NCBI RefSeq assembly: GCF_001723175.1
Contig: NC_064657.1
Span: forward strand, 1,240,001 to 1,304,000
Source: Penicillium oxalicum
Lineage: Eukaryota; Ascomycota; Eurotiomycetes; Eurotiales; Aspergillaceae
Direction of reading: 5' to 3'
DNA: 64,000 nucleotides
The notes below the pieces were generated by a model. It did not search any database and had not been told where the DNA came from. It saw only the letters and a program-made list of their open reading frames with translations. Numbering within the stretch: position 1 is the stretch's first letter; every line of letters begins with the position of its first letter. Position numbers and translations under genes: made by a program. This document shows, piece after piece, positions 11,723 through 23,120 of this stretch.

Positions 11723-12185
11723 CCTGAAGACTGGCCACCTCGTGCTCGCTGGTTGTGCGAGCTGAACGAGTCCTCACTGGCTGGCTGATGGGAGTGTGTT
11801 TCTTTGCTTGTCCTCTAATCCCGCCGACGGCCGTCCATAGCTTGGATTGGTCCGTTTGATACTCGCGCCCGAGACGCGGACTTCTGACAGAATGCCACGG
11901 GCCTAACGGGATGGCCGACTGACTAATCATGCTTTAGTCTTGTAGCCTGAGGCCTCAACAAGAAATACCGTGACCAGACTCTAGTTCTACGACTGGTCCA
12001 ATTGACCCGCTCTTCGTCTCCACTTGCGCAACAACGGGCTCAGCGAACGTCATTTCTAAGTGCATACAAGGCACTGGGCAGGTCCCTTGGACCCCCTAGT
12101 CTGTGGATGGGAAGGAGCATCGCACGAAGCGATCTTCTCGTGCAAGAAGAAGTAGTGAAGGCCCGGGTAGTCGCAGCCTGCCGCA
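11723..12185. promoter_or_regulatory. Bidirectional promoter region, pfa4 / MutL homologue
   Basis: 463 bp between two divergent ATGs. The region must hold both promoters and 5' UTRs. I see no distinctive element beyond pyrimidine-rich stretches. The open frames here on the minus strand lack family support. Confidence 0.5.
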
Positions 12186-14937
12186 ATGCCCATTGAGCCG
12201 CTTCCCCAGGCAACGATTCGAGCAATTGGCTCCACTTCAGTCATCTCGGATCCTTGTTCAGTCGTGAAGGAGCTTTTGGACAATGCATTAGATGCTTCGG
12301 CTTCATCTGTATCTGTGGAGATTTCCCCAAACACCGTGGACACCATTCAAGTAAAAGATAATGGCCACGGTGTACCAGTGGAGGACCATCCGTTTGTCTG
12401 CAAGCACGCCTTTACAAGCAAAATTTCAACCATTGACGATTTGAAAAATGTCGGTGGTACGACTCTGGGATTCCGAGGTGAAGCGCTTGCCAGCATTGCT
12501 GAGATGTCGGGCGGCATTTTATTTGTGACTCGCACTGCATCAAGCATGGTTGGGTCTCAACAAGAGTATGGGAGAAAAGGAGAGCTCATCAGGTAAAGTC
12601 TCAAGCAGCTCAGGCTCTATCAGCGATCCTTGATTCTAACCCCGTTGATCCAGGTCTCAAAAAACTGCACACCCGGTTGGGAGTACTGTCCGTGTTCGGG
12701 ACTTTCTGAAGCATATTCCAGTACGAAGACAGGGTGTGCTGAAAGGGAGTGTCAAATGTCTCGGCAGAATAAAGAAGCTTCTCCAAGACTACTCCTTGGC
12801 TCAGCCTTCCAAGCGATTTTCACTGAAGGTACTTCGAGCCAAAAACGAGAATCACAATTGGTCCTTCATACCTGGGCCAACTCCGACTTTGGTCAATGCG
12901 GCGATCAAAGTTATTGGGCACGATGCGGCTACTTCTTGTACGACCGAGGAGATCTCGATGCCGGCAGAAATCCAGACAGATAGGACCCCCGACCGGAATT
13001 TCTTCAAGATCATGGCTCTTCTTCCGAAAGTCGGCGCAGGTGAGATAAACCGCCCTGGCCTATGTGGGACCATCGCGTTCTAAACTCATTCTTCAGATGC
13101 TTCGAAGATCAGGAACAAGGGCCAATTTGTCAGTATAGATGGTCGACCACTTTCTACCAACAGAGGTTTTGGGCACGAGGTTGTCAAGTTATTCAAGACC
13201 TTTATTCGTGCCGCTTGGACACTATCCGATGATTCTTCCAAGTCAACAAACGATCCGTTTCTTTGTGTTCACATAACCTGCCCTCCGGGCAGCTATGATG
13301 TGAATATTGAGCCGGGCAAGGATGACGTGCTGCTGGAAGATCGAGAAGTCTTGCTTGATCTGATCGAGAAGATTTTGACGAAGCATTACGGTGTGCTACC
13401 GAATCCTCCGACCCAAAAACAGTCCAAAAAAGCAGCAGATTCTCTACCCCGAGACGAGCAGAACGGGTTTTCTTTACTCATGGCCCGGAAGCCCCCGACT
13501 ACTACAAACGAACACTCCAATCTAGGTGGTCAGTCCCGCAACCAAGTATCTGTACCTTTGATATCGCGGCAGTCTCTGATATCTGCTGGCCTTCCATCGC
13601 CCGAAAGTACGCCGAATGATCAGCACCGACGCCGAAATGGCCATACAGATACGCCGACCAGCTCTTCCAGCTTGCGCCCAGTCACTTCATGGTACATGTC
13701 TGTTGGGCAATTCCCCTCCGCGGCTGAGAACGGCGTGGAACCAGTGTCTATTTCTCGGGAGGCAGTAAGCGCTCTAGCATCGGGAAAAGGTCGAAAATTC
13801 TTAACACAACCTCGAAATCAACCCAAGCAACGTCATGACCCGGAAACGAATGTGCATTCTAGACTTACACCAGTGAGTCCGTTGAGTCGCCGCCCAAACT
13901 CGCCACTGATGCGGGAACAAAATCACAGCCCCCATTCCGCAGATGCATCTAGAAAGGCAGTTAGGGCAAGAGACAAGGAGCGCTATGGCAATGGCGCCCT
14001 CGACACATGGTTTCAGCGGCTTAACCAAACATCGCTCAGCCAAAATTCAGTAGAAACTCAGAATGAACCTGAAACCCCTGAACTCTCGCTTTCTGAACTT
14101 GCGGAAGCGAGGTTTAATCCGTCAATCGATCTGTCCGGCAACAGTGCCTTCGTGGAAAGACGCCAGCAAGCTGACCCCACAAGTCCTGCGGAGGAACAGC
14201 GTGTGAATTTACAACAGTCGCCAGAAGCTCCACCAGTCAGCTGCACTCAGGCAAGGCCTATGAACAGCGGTCGTGGATACCCTGTTCTAGAAAACTGGGC
14301 TGCCAGTGTTCACGAAGGATTTGTTCCGGCGAGCTCTCTCGATTTGGAACAGGCACTGGACTTTGAGAGGCGCAAACGAGAAGTCAACAGGAGGAGTCGA
14401 ACACGTTCCCTTCGGCCTGGCACTTCCACAAGAACCTCGTCATCGGCACGACTTGAAAGCGATCGGGATCCTCACGCCGAGATAACAAACGTTGCAGTGC
14501 AGAAAGCCTTTGACACTAATTCCGTAACTCCTCTCTCGGCGAAGGATCCAAGGGCTTACCTTATCTACCATCAAAGCGATCAGGGAGTAAACCGTCGAGT
14601 GCGAACGAGCAAGTTGCCTTTGGAGAGAGTGACCGAAGAGGATATGCTCTTCAACAAGTCAGTCATCCTGAAAGCACAAGTCTCAGAACTTCAGAGGGCT
14701 TTCCATGCCATCGCTTTCAATGATGGATATACTCGAAAGAAAGACGAGACTGACGGACTGTCGCCCTCAAATTTTACTGATCAGCACTTGTCCTTGAATA
14801 GAAGACTTGTTGAACTTGTCAGTCAGAATTTTCGAACAGACGAAGGCTCTAGACTTGACTATTTGCAGATCGATATTGCTACCATCCTAGCGGATCATGA
14901 GAAACGCACCCATGTACTGGAAGCCCAGAAAGTATAG
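12186..14937 (+). CDS. mlh2: MutL-family mismatch-repair protein, PMS1/MLH2 type
   Basis: Three exons: 12186..12592, 12654..13039 and 13097..14937; 877 aa. The GHKL ATPase is complete at the N-terminus: motif I VKELLDNALDA (Glu29, Asn33), motif II DNGHGV (58-63) and motif III GFRGEAL (95-101). It is followed by the MutL transducer region (FVSIDGRPLS near 275). The first 40 residues (LPQATIRAIGSTSVIS) resemble human PMS1/yeast Mlh2 more than PMS2 or Mlh3. The C-terminal half is long, polar and low in conservation. I see no DQHAxxExxxxE endonuclease motif, which fits Mlh2, a non-nucleolytic MutL partner of Mlh1. It probably acts in the nucleus in mismatch repair or in limiting gene-conversion tracts. 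MutL membership is firm; the Mlh2 assignment is less so. Confidence 0.88.
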
Positions 14938-15271
14938 GCGTGAACTCATGCCTTCTGGAGCAAATCAAAACTTCTTTTCCTATATCAACACAACAATATA
15001 TCATACCCCCCTGAACCGTTCAACGCCCCTTTTCATTTCGCCACGGCTACTATCTTCATTTAACATAGCTGGTCCTTTCTCACGAGCTATCGATCTGCAA
15101 TTGGTGGGCAGCAGACTGAAACATTGGTCACGAAATTTGGGCTGCAGAAAATGGGTTGGAGCTGTCGTCATCTCTGCAATGTATACTTAATAACGTATGA
15201 ATCATCCCTCATGGGCTGGATTACATAAAATGGAGTTGAATGACCAATTCCAGGTGATAATACTACTTCAG
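14938..15271. other. Convergent intergenic spacer
   Basis: 334 bp between the MutL homologue and the kelch gene, tail to tail. AT-rich; nothing coding seen. Confidence 0.6.
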
Positions 15272-17962
15272 TCAAACTCCACTGCGAATATACAACTCTT
15301 CTTCAAAAATAGTCTGTCCTCCCATTCGTTGCCTACCTTCATCAGGCTCTGAGATCCCAGGCTTCTGACCCACAAATGACCTGTTCTTGATCTCGCTAGG
15401 CTCCTGCGGGTGAGACCGTCGTGCAATCATAGTGTCAATTGAGAGAGAAGGGACGCTTGACGCTGTGGAAGGAGTCCGAAAGTGGAATGCTCGGGTGGCA
15501 GCCCCGGTCTCGCCTGCAAGCGTTGCAGGCGTTGCAGGTGAAACAGGCGATGGGTTTGAAGCTGAGATGGGATCCGTGACGGGAGTATCAGATTGCACGT
15601 TATAAGGCGTGGCGAGCTCAACCGGAGAAGAATCTTCAAATAGTCAATCACGACTGGTAAAATCCTCCAACTTCCAATGAGGGACCAGGATACCACGTAC
15701 CTTGCAACTCATGCACGATTCCACCTCCCGATTCCACCGTGCGAGGAGAAATCGAAGTGAGAAAAGACCCTTGAATCGAAGACGGTTCGGTGATTCTTGT
15801 CTCTTGTCCTGTCGAAGCCGACTGTGGCCCTGGTCTGGGTGATGTCGGACCAGCGCCGTACATTAAGTGGCTCACTTCCGTGCTGTCAGCCTCACGTGGT
15901 CCATCTCTCTTACCGAAAGATTCAGGGAGACTATCTTGTGTTTTTCGTTGATAACGACGCCACAACCACAATCCCAATGCTACAGACCCGATGAGAAAAA
16001 GACCAAGAAGGGCACCCAATACGGCTGCGGCCCACTTGGGGAAATGGTGTTCAGATTGCTTCGACGTCTCTGCTTGTGTTCCGTTGGCACTTTCGTACGG
16101 CCAGTAATTCTTGATGGTCTTGGGATATTTTCGCGCGAAGATAGCGGCCAGGGAGGAATTGGTCCATGTCTCCGGGGCGGTTTTATTTGCCCCTCCCGTG
16201 GAACTGTGAGACAGAAAGAGAACTCAGTAAGTACTAAGTCGTGTCATGAGTGGATTTGGGGGCTCGTAGACTTGATGCATTACTGACCTGCCTCCTATTC
16301 TTGCCGTGATTATACCTGGCACTCGATATTCACTCCAAATGGCAGGATCATACGTGTCCTGAAATCTGAGTGTGTTTAAATTAAAAGCCACGATCACACC
16401 TCCATCTAAACATTTTGTTGGATCATTTCGAAGACCTCCCAAGGCAAGCATTTGATCGGGGTAGACCTTGAGACAGCGATGCGCACTGCGACCATGGGTC
16501 TGTGTTCCATTATGGACTTTCATCCACTGGAACGATGGCAGAGACAAAACGTACACATCATCCGAAGGAGCACTGTTCAAGTCAATGCCATCGTAACCTC
16601 CATAGATATAGATATTATGCGACGAACCATCTGGCGCACTGGCCAAGACGGAGCAGAACTGCGTCAACTGAGGTGGTATGTCTCCTGTTGTGTTTTGCAA
16701 GAACCACGATTGGCTCTTGACATCAAAGACAGAAACCGTCTTCATGAAAGTGGGACTAATTCGCCGAGAGATTTCAATCTGAGACGAATTCAGTCCCATG
16801 GTTGGCTCGAGTTGAGCAGGCTGCACTACACCACCGACGACTACCAGGACGCCGGATTCCGCCACAGGGACCCAGACCAGCTCCGCGTTTGCCCGTCCCA
16901 AAATTTCAGTTGGGAGACTTTGATTTGTCCATTTGGCTTCGCGCATCTGGAACATGTCCGCAGTGATCATGGTGTTGGCAGTTATATTGGCGTTAAACTG
17001 GTCGTAGGTAATTGGTCCCCATTGGGTGTCGCGCATGCCACTGAAGTAGAAGCCGAGGTTCTCACTCGGCGCGGACACACCAGCACCATTGGTGATATAC
17101 CGAGTGACATTTGGAGATAGCTTTTCCGAGTGCCAGCCAGGGCCCCAGTTGTTTCTGTAAGGACCATACTGGTAGCCTTCGAAGGCAAGGACCTCGTCAG
17201 CTGGTGGTGACTCACTGCTATTGGTGAGTTGGCGCAGGCCTCTATATTTGCGCAGGAACCGACCATGTTAGCGAAATTGACCTTCGGTGCGGTGTCGTGC
17301 TACTTGCCCATAAAGGTAGAATTCATCCTGATTCGAAAACATCACACCATCGACATAATTAGGAGCCAGATTGTTGGCCGTTCCTCCGGCGATTGTCTCA
17401 TTTTTGATGACGCTCAAAAAGTCGGAACTGGTATTGAAAGAAGTGGAAAGATTCAGAGAGTAAATGAAACCCTTGAAGTTGCCTGTTTTTGGAAGTTATT
17501 GGATGTGGTTCTTCGTCATCAACTTGGACTCTAGTAGAAATTGGGGGATACGTCTCTCCCACGATCCCCCCCCCTCCCCCGAGGGCTTACCTACCGTTAT
17601 TGAATTGATTTACACAGCCATCGGCATATCCTCTGTAGTAGCCGGTCAGAATCGTTTCATCGCCTTGAAAGATCTCATGATCCCAGACGGGGAGGCTCTC
17701 TTACTGCTGTAACCACAGTCGCCCACCGTCTAAGTATATTGAGTCGCGAAGAATATTTGCTGCACTCCGTCAGCTTCAGAGCTCTCTACAGTCAAGCGGT
17801 AACCCTGAAACTTGTCCAAGAACTGGCGTTTGACTCACCTCGCACTCCCTCCCAGTTACAGATGGATAGGTTAACTTGCTGTTGCCATGCGGAGCATTCT
17901 GCCGTCGCACGATCTACACAGAGTGACCAAACTGTCAGAATACCGGTTGAAAAGAATCTCAT
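15272..17962 (-). CDS. Kelch-repeat type I membrane protein, secreted ectodomain
   Basis: Seven exons: 17962..17839, 17759..17705, 17632..17595, 17482..17308, 17241..16288, 16203..15701 and 15633..15272; 736 aa. The intron 17307..17242 uses a GC-AG donor (GCAAGT). No nearby GT donor restores the conserved reading (FYLYGG-L across the junction). A signal peptide (MRFFSTGILTVWSLCVDRATA) is followed by a kelch-type propeller whose blades show DGG, FYLYGG, YIYGGYDG and MLALGG. A single membrane span lies at about 507-530 (AAAVLGALLGLFLIGSVALG) and a basic stop-transfer RRYQRK follows it. The roughly 200-residue cytoplasmic tail is rich in Ser, Pro and Thr. Fungal proteins of this plan are often called kelch repeat proteins, with no settled function; a role in surface sensing or polarity is only inference. 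It is divergent from a large GPI-type glycoprotein. Confidence 0.88.
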
Positions 17963-18764
17963 TCTGCTGGTACTTGTCAGCAGCAACGGATTTTTTGCAG
18001 AAGATGAAGTGCGTAGAGGGCAAGTCTCGCCGTCTGTTCAATTGCACAGCGCCAGGGGCTAACTTTTTCTGCTTTCAGGATGGATCCCTACTCGCGATTC
18101 GGAGGATCTGACTCTATCTCCTCGGACAACCTCCCCCCTGTCGGGTCACGAGTCAGTCAAGTCAATATAGTGATCATTTGGAGAAGACAGTGAGAGGTCT
18201 GGACAGGGTCTTGATGTGCGGCTTTGTCTGCGCGAAATCGGAGGCGTTGGCTTCTTTGTTCCTCGGGTTGCCTGAGCGCATCCATACAGTCCAACCATAT
18301 TAACCAATCCTGCTGTCACGAGTTCCTCTTTGGCTGAAAATATGGACATCAACGAGATTGAGATTGACATTCTACTGAGGAAAAGGCAAGCAAGGGCATG
18401 TCAGCCCCGCTCACTGGCTTTTTTTTCTTTCATGTCCGTTCCAGGATCGCGTGTCTCTCCACCAATTACTTTGAGCTGCCGCAGTGTCCTTGAATCAATA
18501 TGAAATCCCAATTTCGAAGCGAGGCCACTAATCGAAGTGATGAACCTACCAACAGTCGAGTTAAATATTGCTGTTTCTCTTTTGAGAATGGGCCTCGAAG
18601 AGTGGTCATCCAAGGAAAAAAAAAGAGAAGGTAAGAGAAAGGTCTGCAGCAGGTTTTCTGAATGATCTTTTCCTTCTTTTCCCAGCTAGGATTGTCTGAC
18701 ATCCTCTCTTCGCACATTTTCTGACAGCTTCCAGAGTTGAATCGTGGGAACAGTTTTGGCCGAG
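17963..18764. promoter_or_regulatory. Bidirectional promoter region between two surface-protein genes
   Basis: About 800 bp between the kelch membrane protein (-) and the Ser/Thr-rich glycoprotein (+). No open frame here has family support. A purine stretch (aaaaaaaaagagaagg) is near 18618. I cannot name a specific binding site. Confidence 0.5.
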
Positions 18765-21646
18765 ATGAAGCTTTTTGCCGTTTGCTTGTCGCTTTGTGCG
18801 ACCACTGCTGTTGCGACTTGGCGCTGGCCAAGTTCAGTCTCGACTAGGGCATTGCCATCGACGGCTATTGCAGCAGCAGAAGTGGTTTCAGCGGCCATCA
18901 CTCCGCGAGCTCTTCGAGTAACATCTTCAACTCAACAGAGCTGCGGGATGACTGTGACCGAGAAAGTCACAGTTGACGTTCGGAACACTGTCACTTCCAC
19001 TGAAACGGCCGTCTCAACGCAGACGATCGTAGAACACGAGACAGTGACTCAGACAGTGACCAATGTGAAAACAGTTGCAACGACGGTGGAAGCAACTGGA
19101 GATGCCCTTACTACAGCGTTCGGTTCATCTGTTCCCACCGCCACTGAGCCGGGAGCAATCGTGTCCATAGACTTGCCTGGAGTCAATTCCACTACACTCC
19201 TCGTCTCCACGGTAGGGCCAACAGTCACTAACTTGACGAGCTCTGGACAGGTAGACCTCTCAAAGGTTACGATGCCAGCAACGACAGTCACTTTGACTGT
19301 TCAAGGGCCCACAGTTACCTTGCCTGGGACTTGTGCTGCTGCCACGCCAACTATTCCAGTGTCCACGGTGGTTGTGCCCACAACATTAACCGCCGGTCCA
19401 TCCAAGCCACTAGGAACTCCTGCGCAATCTCCAAGTTCCAAAACAGCAGAGAGCTCAACCGTGACTGTCTCAATGACTTCAATCACAACTAAATCCTCGA
19501 TTTTGGTGCCCAGTACTGTGCCTCTAACCAGGAACCACAAAAGTACTATCACCTCTATAGTCACAGTGCCTGGGTCGACAGCAACTACAGTCGCTATTGG
19601 CCCTGCTTTGACGCAAAGTTCGTCGAATCAATTCACGACTTTTCCAGGACCGTCTAGCACATCTGCGAGTACTCTCTCGACAAGCGTTTTCTCGACGAGT
19701 ACCATCGCAACCACCACGTCTGCCACTGTCATCGTTCCCCTCACCAGCACTTCATCCACCAGCGCTGTGGTCATCACCACGCCTGTCACTGTGAGCAGTA
19801 CAATTTCTAACACGCCCTCCACAAGCAATAACATTGGCACTCCGTCAATTGCAGTTGGAAGTGCATATACGAGCACTCTTTCAAAAAGTGAAATAGTCAT
19901 CCCCGTATCTACTGTTGTTAGCGGCACATCCAGAAGCACTGTCACCATCACAGGATTTACCACAGTGGCCACAGTGGTCTCAGTAACAGGTCTGCTAATC
20001 ATCATCTCTGAAAAATTTGAACGTCACTAAATTGTACAGGAACCACGGCAATTGCCACCGTCTCGTCGCATGCAACGGGCTCCGACACCACACAGCTGCC
20101 AACTCCGGCAAGCAGCAGTAGGACAATCACCAGTTCCACTTCAGCATCAGTCTGTCCAACTCTCATCACAAACCCGACCTACATGCCTACTGTGCCTCTC
20201 CCCAAGAATTACACCTGGGGTTGCCCTCCTGGATATCTATGCAAGCCTCCTCACACCGACGATCGTGAGGACTGTACGGTGGAGGCTGGTCTTCCAGCTG
20301 AAAGTTATACATGCTCCCCTTCGAACTGTGTAGTTGCACCCCCGTTGGTTATCAATCAAACTACGGTTGAAGGTCATGTGTTCACGTATAGTCAGGGCTA
20401 TTACAATCTTGACCCAGAGGATTTTGGGTTGAGCTACAAAATCCTGCAAGGCTCAGGCGGATCACAGCCATCTGACAGCACAACAAGTGGAATCTCGCCA
20501 TTCTCGCCGTCCAAACCTTTGCCAGCCGCCCAAGGAGGTACTGGATCGGATGGAAGTATTCCTCCCCTGTGTTACAATGTTTGCAACGACGTTGGTTTGG
20601 AGGCTCAATCAATGGGAAAGACTCCAGAACTTTGCCAGCCTGACTCAGCATTTTCAACTGAACGCGCACATTGCAAGTCTTGTATTGAGCTCAGGGCCTC
20701 GAATCCCTCCGAGGCATACTCTCAGAGATTGCTGCCATCTTTCTCACAGTTTCTCAATTATTGCGACGAATCAAGCACTAGCAACAGAGGTGGTAGTATG
20801 ACTTTGACCCAACCTACAGCTGCTATCACGGTCAGCGAAGTGGCTCCCAGCAGTAGCACTTTCACAAGTGCACCTGGGGATTCTACAACTGCACTCATCC
20901 CTTCGCCTCCCACAGTCAGCTCCACACCTGAGATCTCCTTGGCAGCTCCCACGACAAGTAGTCAGGGGACCTCATTAGTTCCCACTGAAACCGCGCAAGC
21001 AAGCATCACCCAGACTGTAGCTACAGGTGATCCGACGATTCATGTCGTCACTGCAATCGATTCAAGCACTAGCTTCACATCAATCTCCGCTGAGGTACAC
21101 ACGTCAATGCCGTTCGAGTCAGAGTGGACCGCATCAATTACCAAAACTGACACTTCGATCCCTTCAACTGGCTTCATGACCGCACCCGGCTCATCTGGCC
21201 GCAGCGAAGACACCGCGACAAGCGCATCCACTTTGCTCTCATCAACGTCTACTATGTTTGCCTCCCAGACAGCCGCGGTTCTCAGCGAGACTAAGGATTC
21301 TAGTTCCGAGACCAAAGCTTTGCCCACAACAAACGATCTGACTCGCGTGGGGGGCAACAGATTGACTACGGCTGCTGGTGACCAAACAACGACAGATAGT
21401 ACGACCTCGACAAATGCGGGAAGCCAGCTCAATTCGACTCCTGTGTCAACCTCATCACACAGCTCTCTTGACGATTCAATGAGTCAGGCGACTTGGACCA
21501 GCACTACGATTACTGCTCGCAGCAGCACCACTGCTACCGAGGAGGCTGCCTCATCCTCGGGTTTCAACATGGCCTCATCGGGAATCAAGGTCCCCCGTGT
21601 CGGTTTTTTGAGTCTGTTCCTCGCGATTCTCATGTCTCTCTTTTAA
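18765..21646 (+). CDS. Large Ser/Thr-rich GPI-type cell-wall glycoprotein with central Cys module
   Basis: Two exons, 18765..19989 and 20040..21646, joined in phase; 943 aa. A signal peptide (MKLFAVCLSLCATTAVA) starts the protein. Residues ~60-450 are Ser/Thr/Val-rich with recurrent TVT and TVTxTV patterns, expected to be heavily O-mannosylated. A central module (~460-605) carries about a dozen cysteines, with WGCPPGYLCKPP, CSPSNC, CYNVCND and CKSC. A second Ser/Thr-rich stalk follows. The end is a small-residue stretch followed by a hydrophobic tail (VGFLSLFLAILMSLF), the usual GPI-attachment signal. Likely a wall- or membrane-anchored glycoprotein; the function of the Cys module is unknown to me. 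Start: ATG 18765 is the first ATG directly preceding the leader. Confidence 0.85.
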
Positions 21647-22065
21647 GAATGCCTCTGCTTCCGTATTGATATTAACTTGCTTGGTTTATGCACCGACTCA
21701 AATAATCATCTTTTGATTTTAGTGTCGCAATAATTTCAGATCTTACAATGCAGCTTCATCACCTTTTACTATTGGCTGCTCAAGCTCTTCATTGAAATGT
21801 AGCATGTGATCGGGCCAATGCATCTTCTGGGGCTAGGTTCTTTTCTTTTAAAGTTGATTCTTTCGAGACCCTTCGCGCTCATTCTAGCATCTTCAGGAGA
21901 GCTCTGCGGTTGACAAAATTTCTTGCCATTCATTCTGACTCATAAGCCAGATTCCAGCAAGTATAGAAGGCAAAGTCTCAACCCCAAGCTTTCTCAAAAC
22001 AACAGTATTTTCTGTCCAAAACATCTGTTCTAGTTGACTCTCCACTTACCATCAAAACATCAACC
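21647..22065. other. Intergenic spacer
   Basis: Tail of the GPI-type gene and promoter of the EthD-like gene. Nothing coding seen. Confidence 0.6.
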
Positions 22066-22485
22066 ATGACCTACAAAGTCCTCGTCTACGCCCATCGACT
22101 CCCCGGAGTATCTCCGGAATTGTTCAAGCAGCGATACGAAGCCCACATTGACCTCTTCAAGCGCCTCGTCGGCGACGCCTTCCCTCTTTCCCACCGGCGT
22201 GTCTACATTGCGCGCACCCGCACCGACACAACGCCGCAGGACGCTTCTCCCGTCTGCCACAACGCAAACACCCCGGCGACGGTCATCGTCGGCCAACAGT
22301 CTGACTATGATTACGACTGTCTGGCCGAAATGACCTTTGCGGATCAGACCAGCTGGGAGGCCTGCGTGGAAAGGGTCCGTGCCCCTGAGATCAGTGCGCA
22401 GATTGCAGCTGATGAGGACGGTTTCTTTGACCGTTCAAAGACTGGAGTGGTTGTTGTGGGGGATGTTTTCGAAACGCGGAAGTAG
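22066..22485 (+). CDS. EthD-domain (ferredoxin-like dimeric alpha-beta barrel) protein
   Basis: A single uninterrupted frame of 139 aa starting at ATG 22066 in good fungal context (CAACCATGA). The opening MTYKVLVYAHRLPGVSPELF with KQRYEAHIDLFKRL is the standard start of EthD-like proteins: a beta strand, then the PGxSxExFxxxY-x-H pattern. The later part (DYDCLAEMTFADQTSW) matches the second half of the ferredoxin-like fold. The length is normal for the family. EthD-like proteins occur in degradative and secondary-metabolic gene sets in fungi, usually as small dimeric enzymes or accessory proteins. No substrate can be read from the sequence. It is the first of five genes in the same direction. 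Confidence 0.85.
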   Translation: MTYKVLVYAHRLPGVSPELFKQRYEAHIDLFKRLVGDAFPLSHRRVYIARTRTDTTPQDASPVCHNANTPATVIVGQQSDYDYDCLAEMTFADQTSWEACVERVRAPEISAQIAADEDGFFDRSKTGVVVVGDVFETRK

Positions 22486-23120
22486 GTCAGCGGCTGGTCA
22501 AGCAGGGTGTTGGGATCAAAGTATCATCAAATCTTGAGCAGAGTTTACTACAGAGCCTGTTCGGGTACCGAGTTTGTATTTTTTATCAGCCAAGTGACAT
22601 TTGTGCTACTGTCAGGGAGATGAAAATGACTCTGTCAGTACTGCAGCAGTAGGTAGGAGGTACAGCTGTTTGCCTGACTCATCAATCACCTGCGCTTATC
22701 CATTTCCACCGATCTGGTGGCACAGATCCATCCATCTGCATGACTCGCGCTAGCAAGTCAAAGCGTCAGCCGGCACTTTACCGGACCAATTTCGTAGGTG
22801 CACACAGAAGCTTCATCTTCCGCAGATTTTCTCCTAGAGTTTTTGCTTCCATGCGGCCGGTAGCAACGATGAGGGCCAATTCTTTTTGGGATACAATGGA
22901 TTTACGGTGCAGATCTCGACCAAGAAGAAGCGGGAAAGCTCGGTCCAGTTCTTAGACACAAATGACATCACTGACGCGTCGAGAACGGGTTTTGAAGCAT
23001 CTGAAGAGAAAGCTCCAGCTCATTAAGTAATAGGTCACCTCATATCCTGTACAAGTATTAAGGTTGTCTCCGTCTGTGTTACGGAAATTGCTTGAGTTTT
23101 CCTTTCCTCATCTCTCCATC
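22486..23120. other. Intergenic spacer
   Basis: Promoter of the DUF1295-like gene. A short open frame at 22740..22955 has an ATG but no family resemblance. Nothing else seen. Confidence 0.55.
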
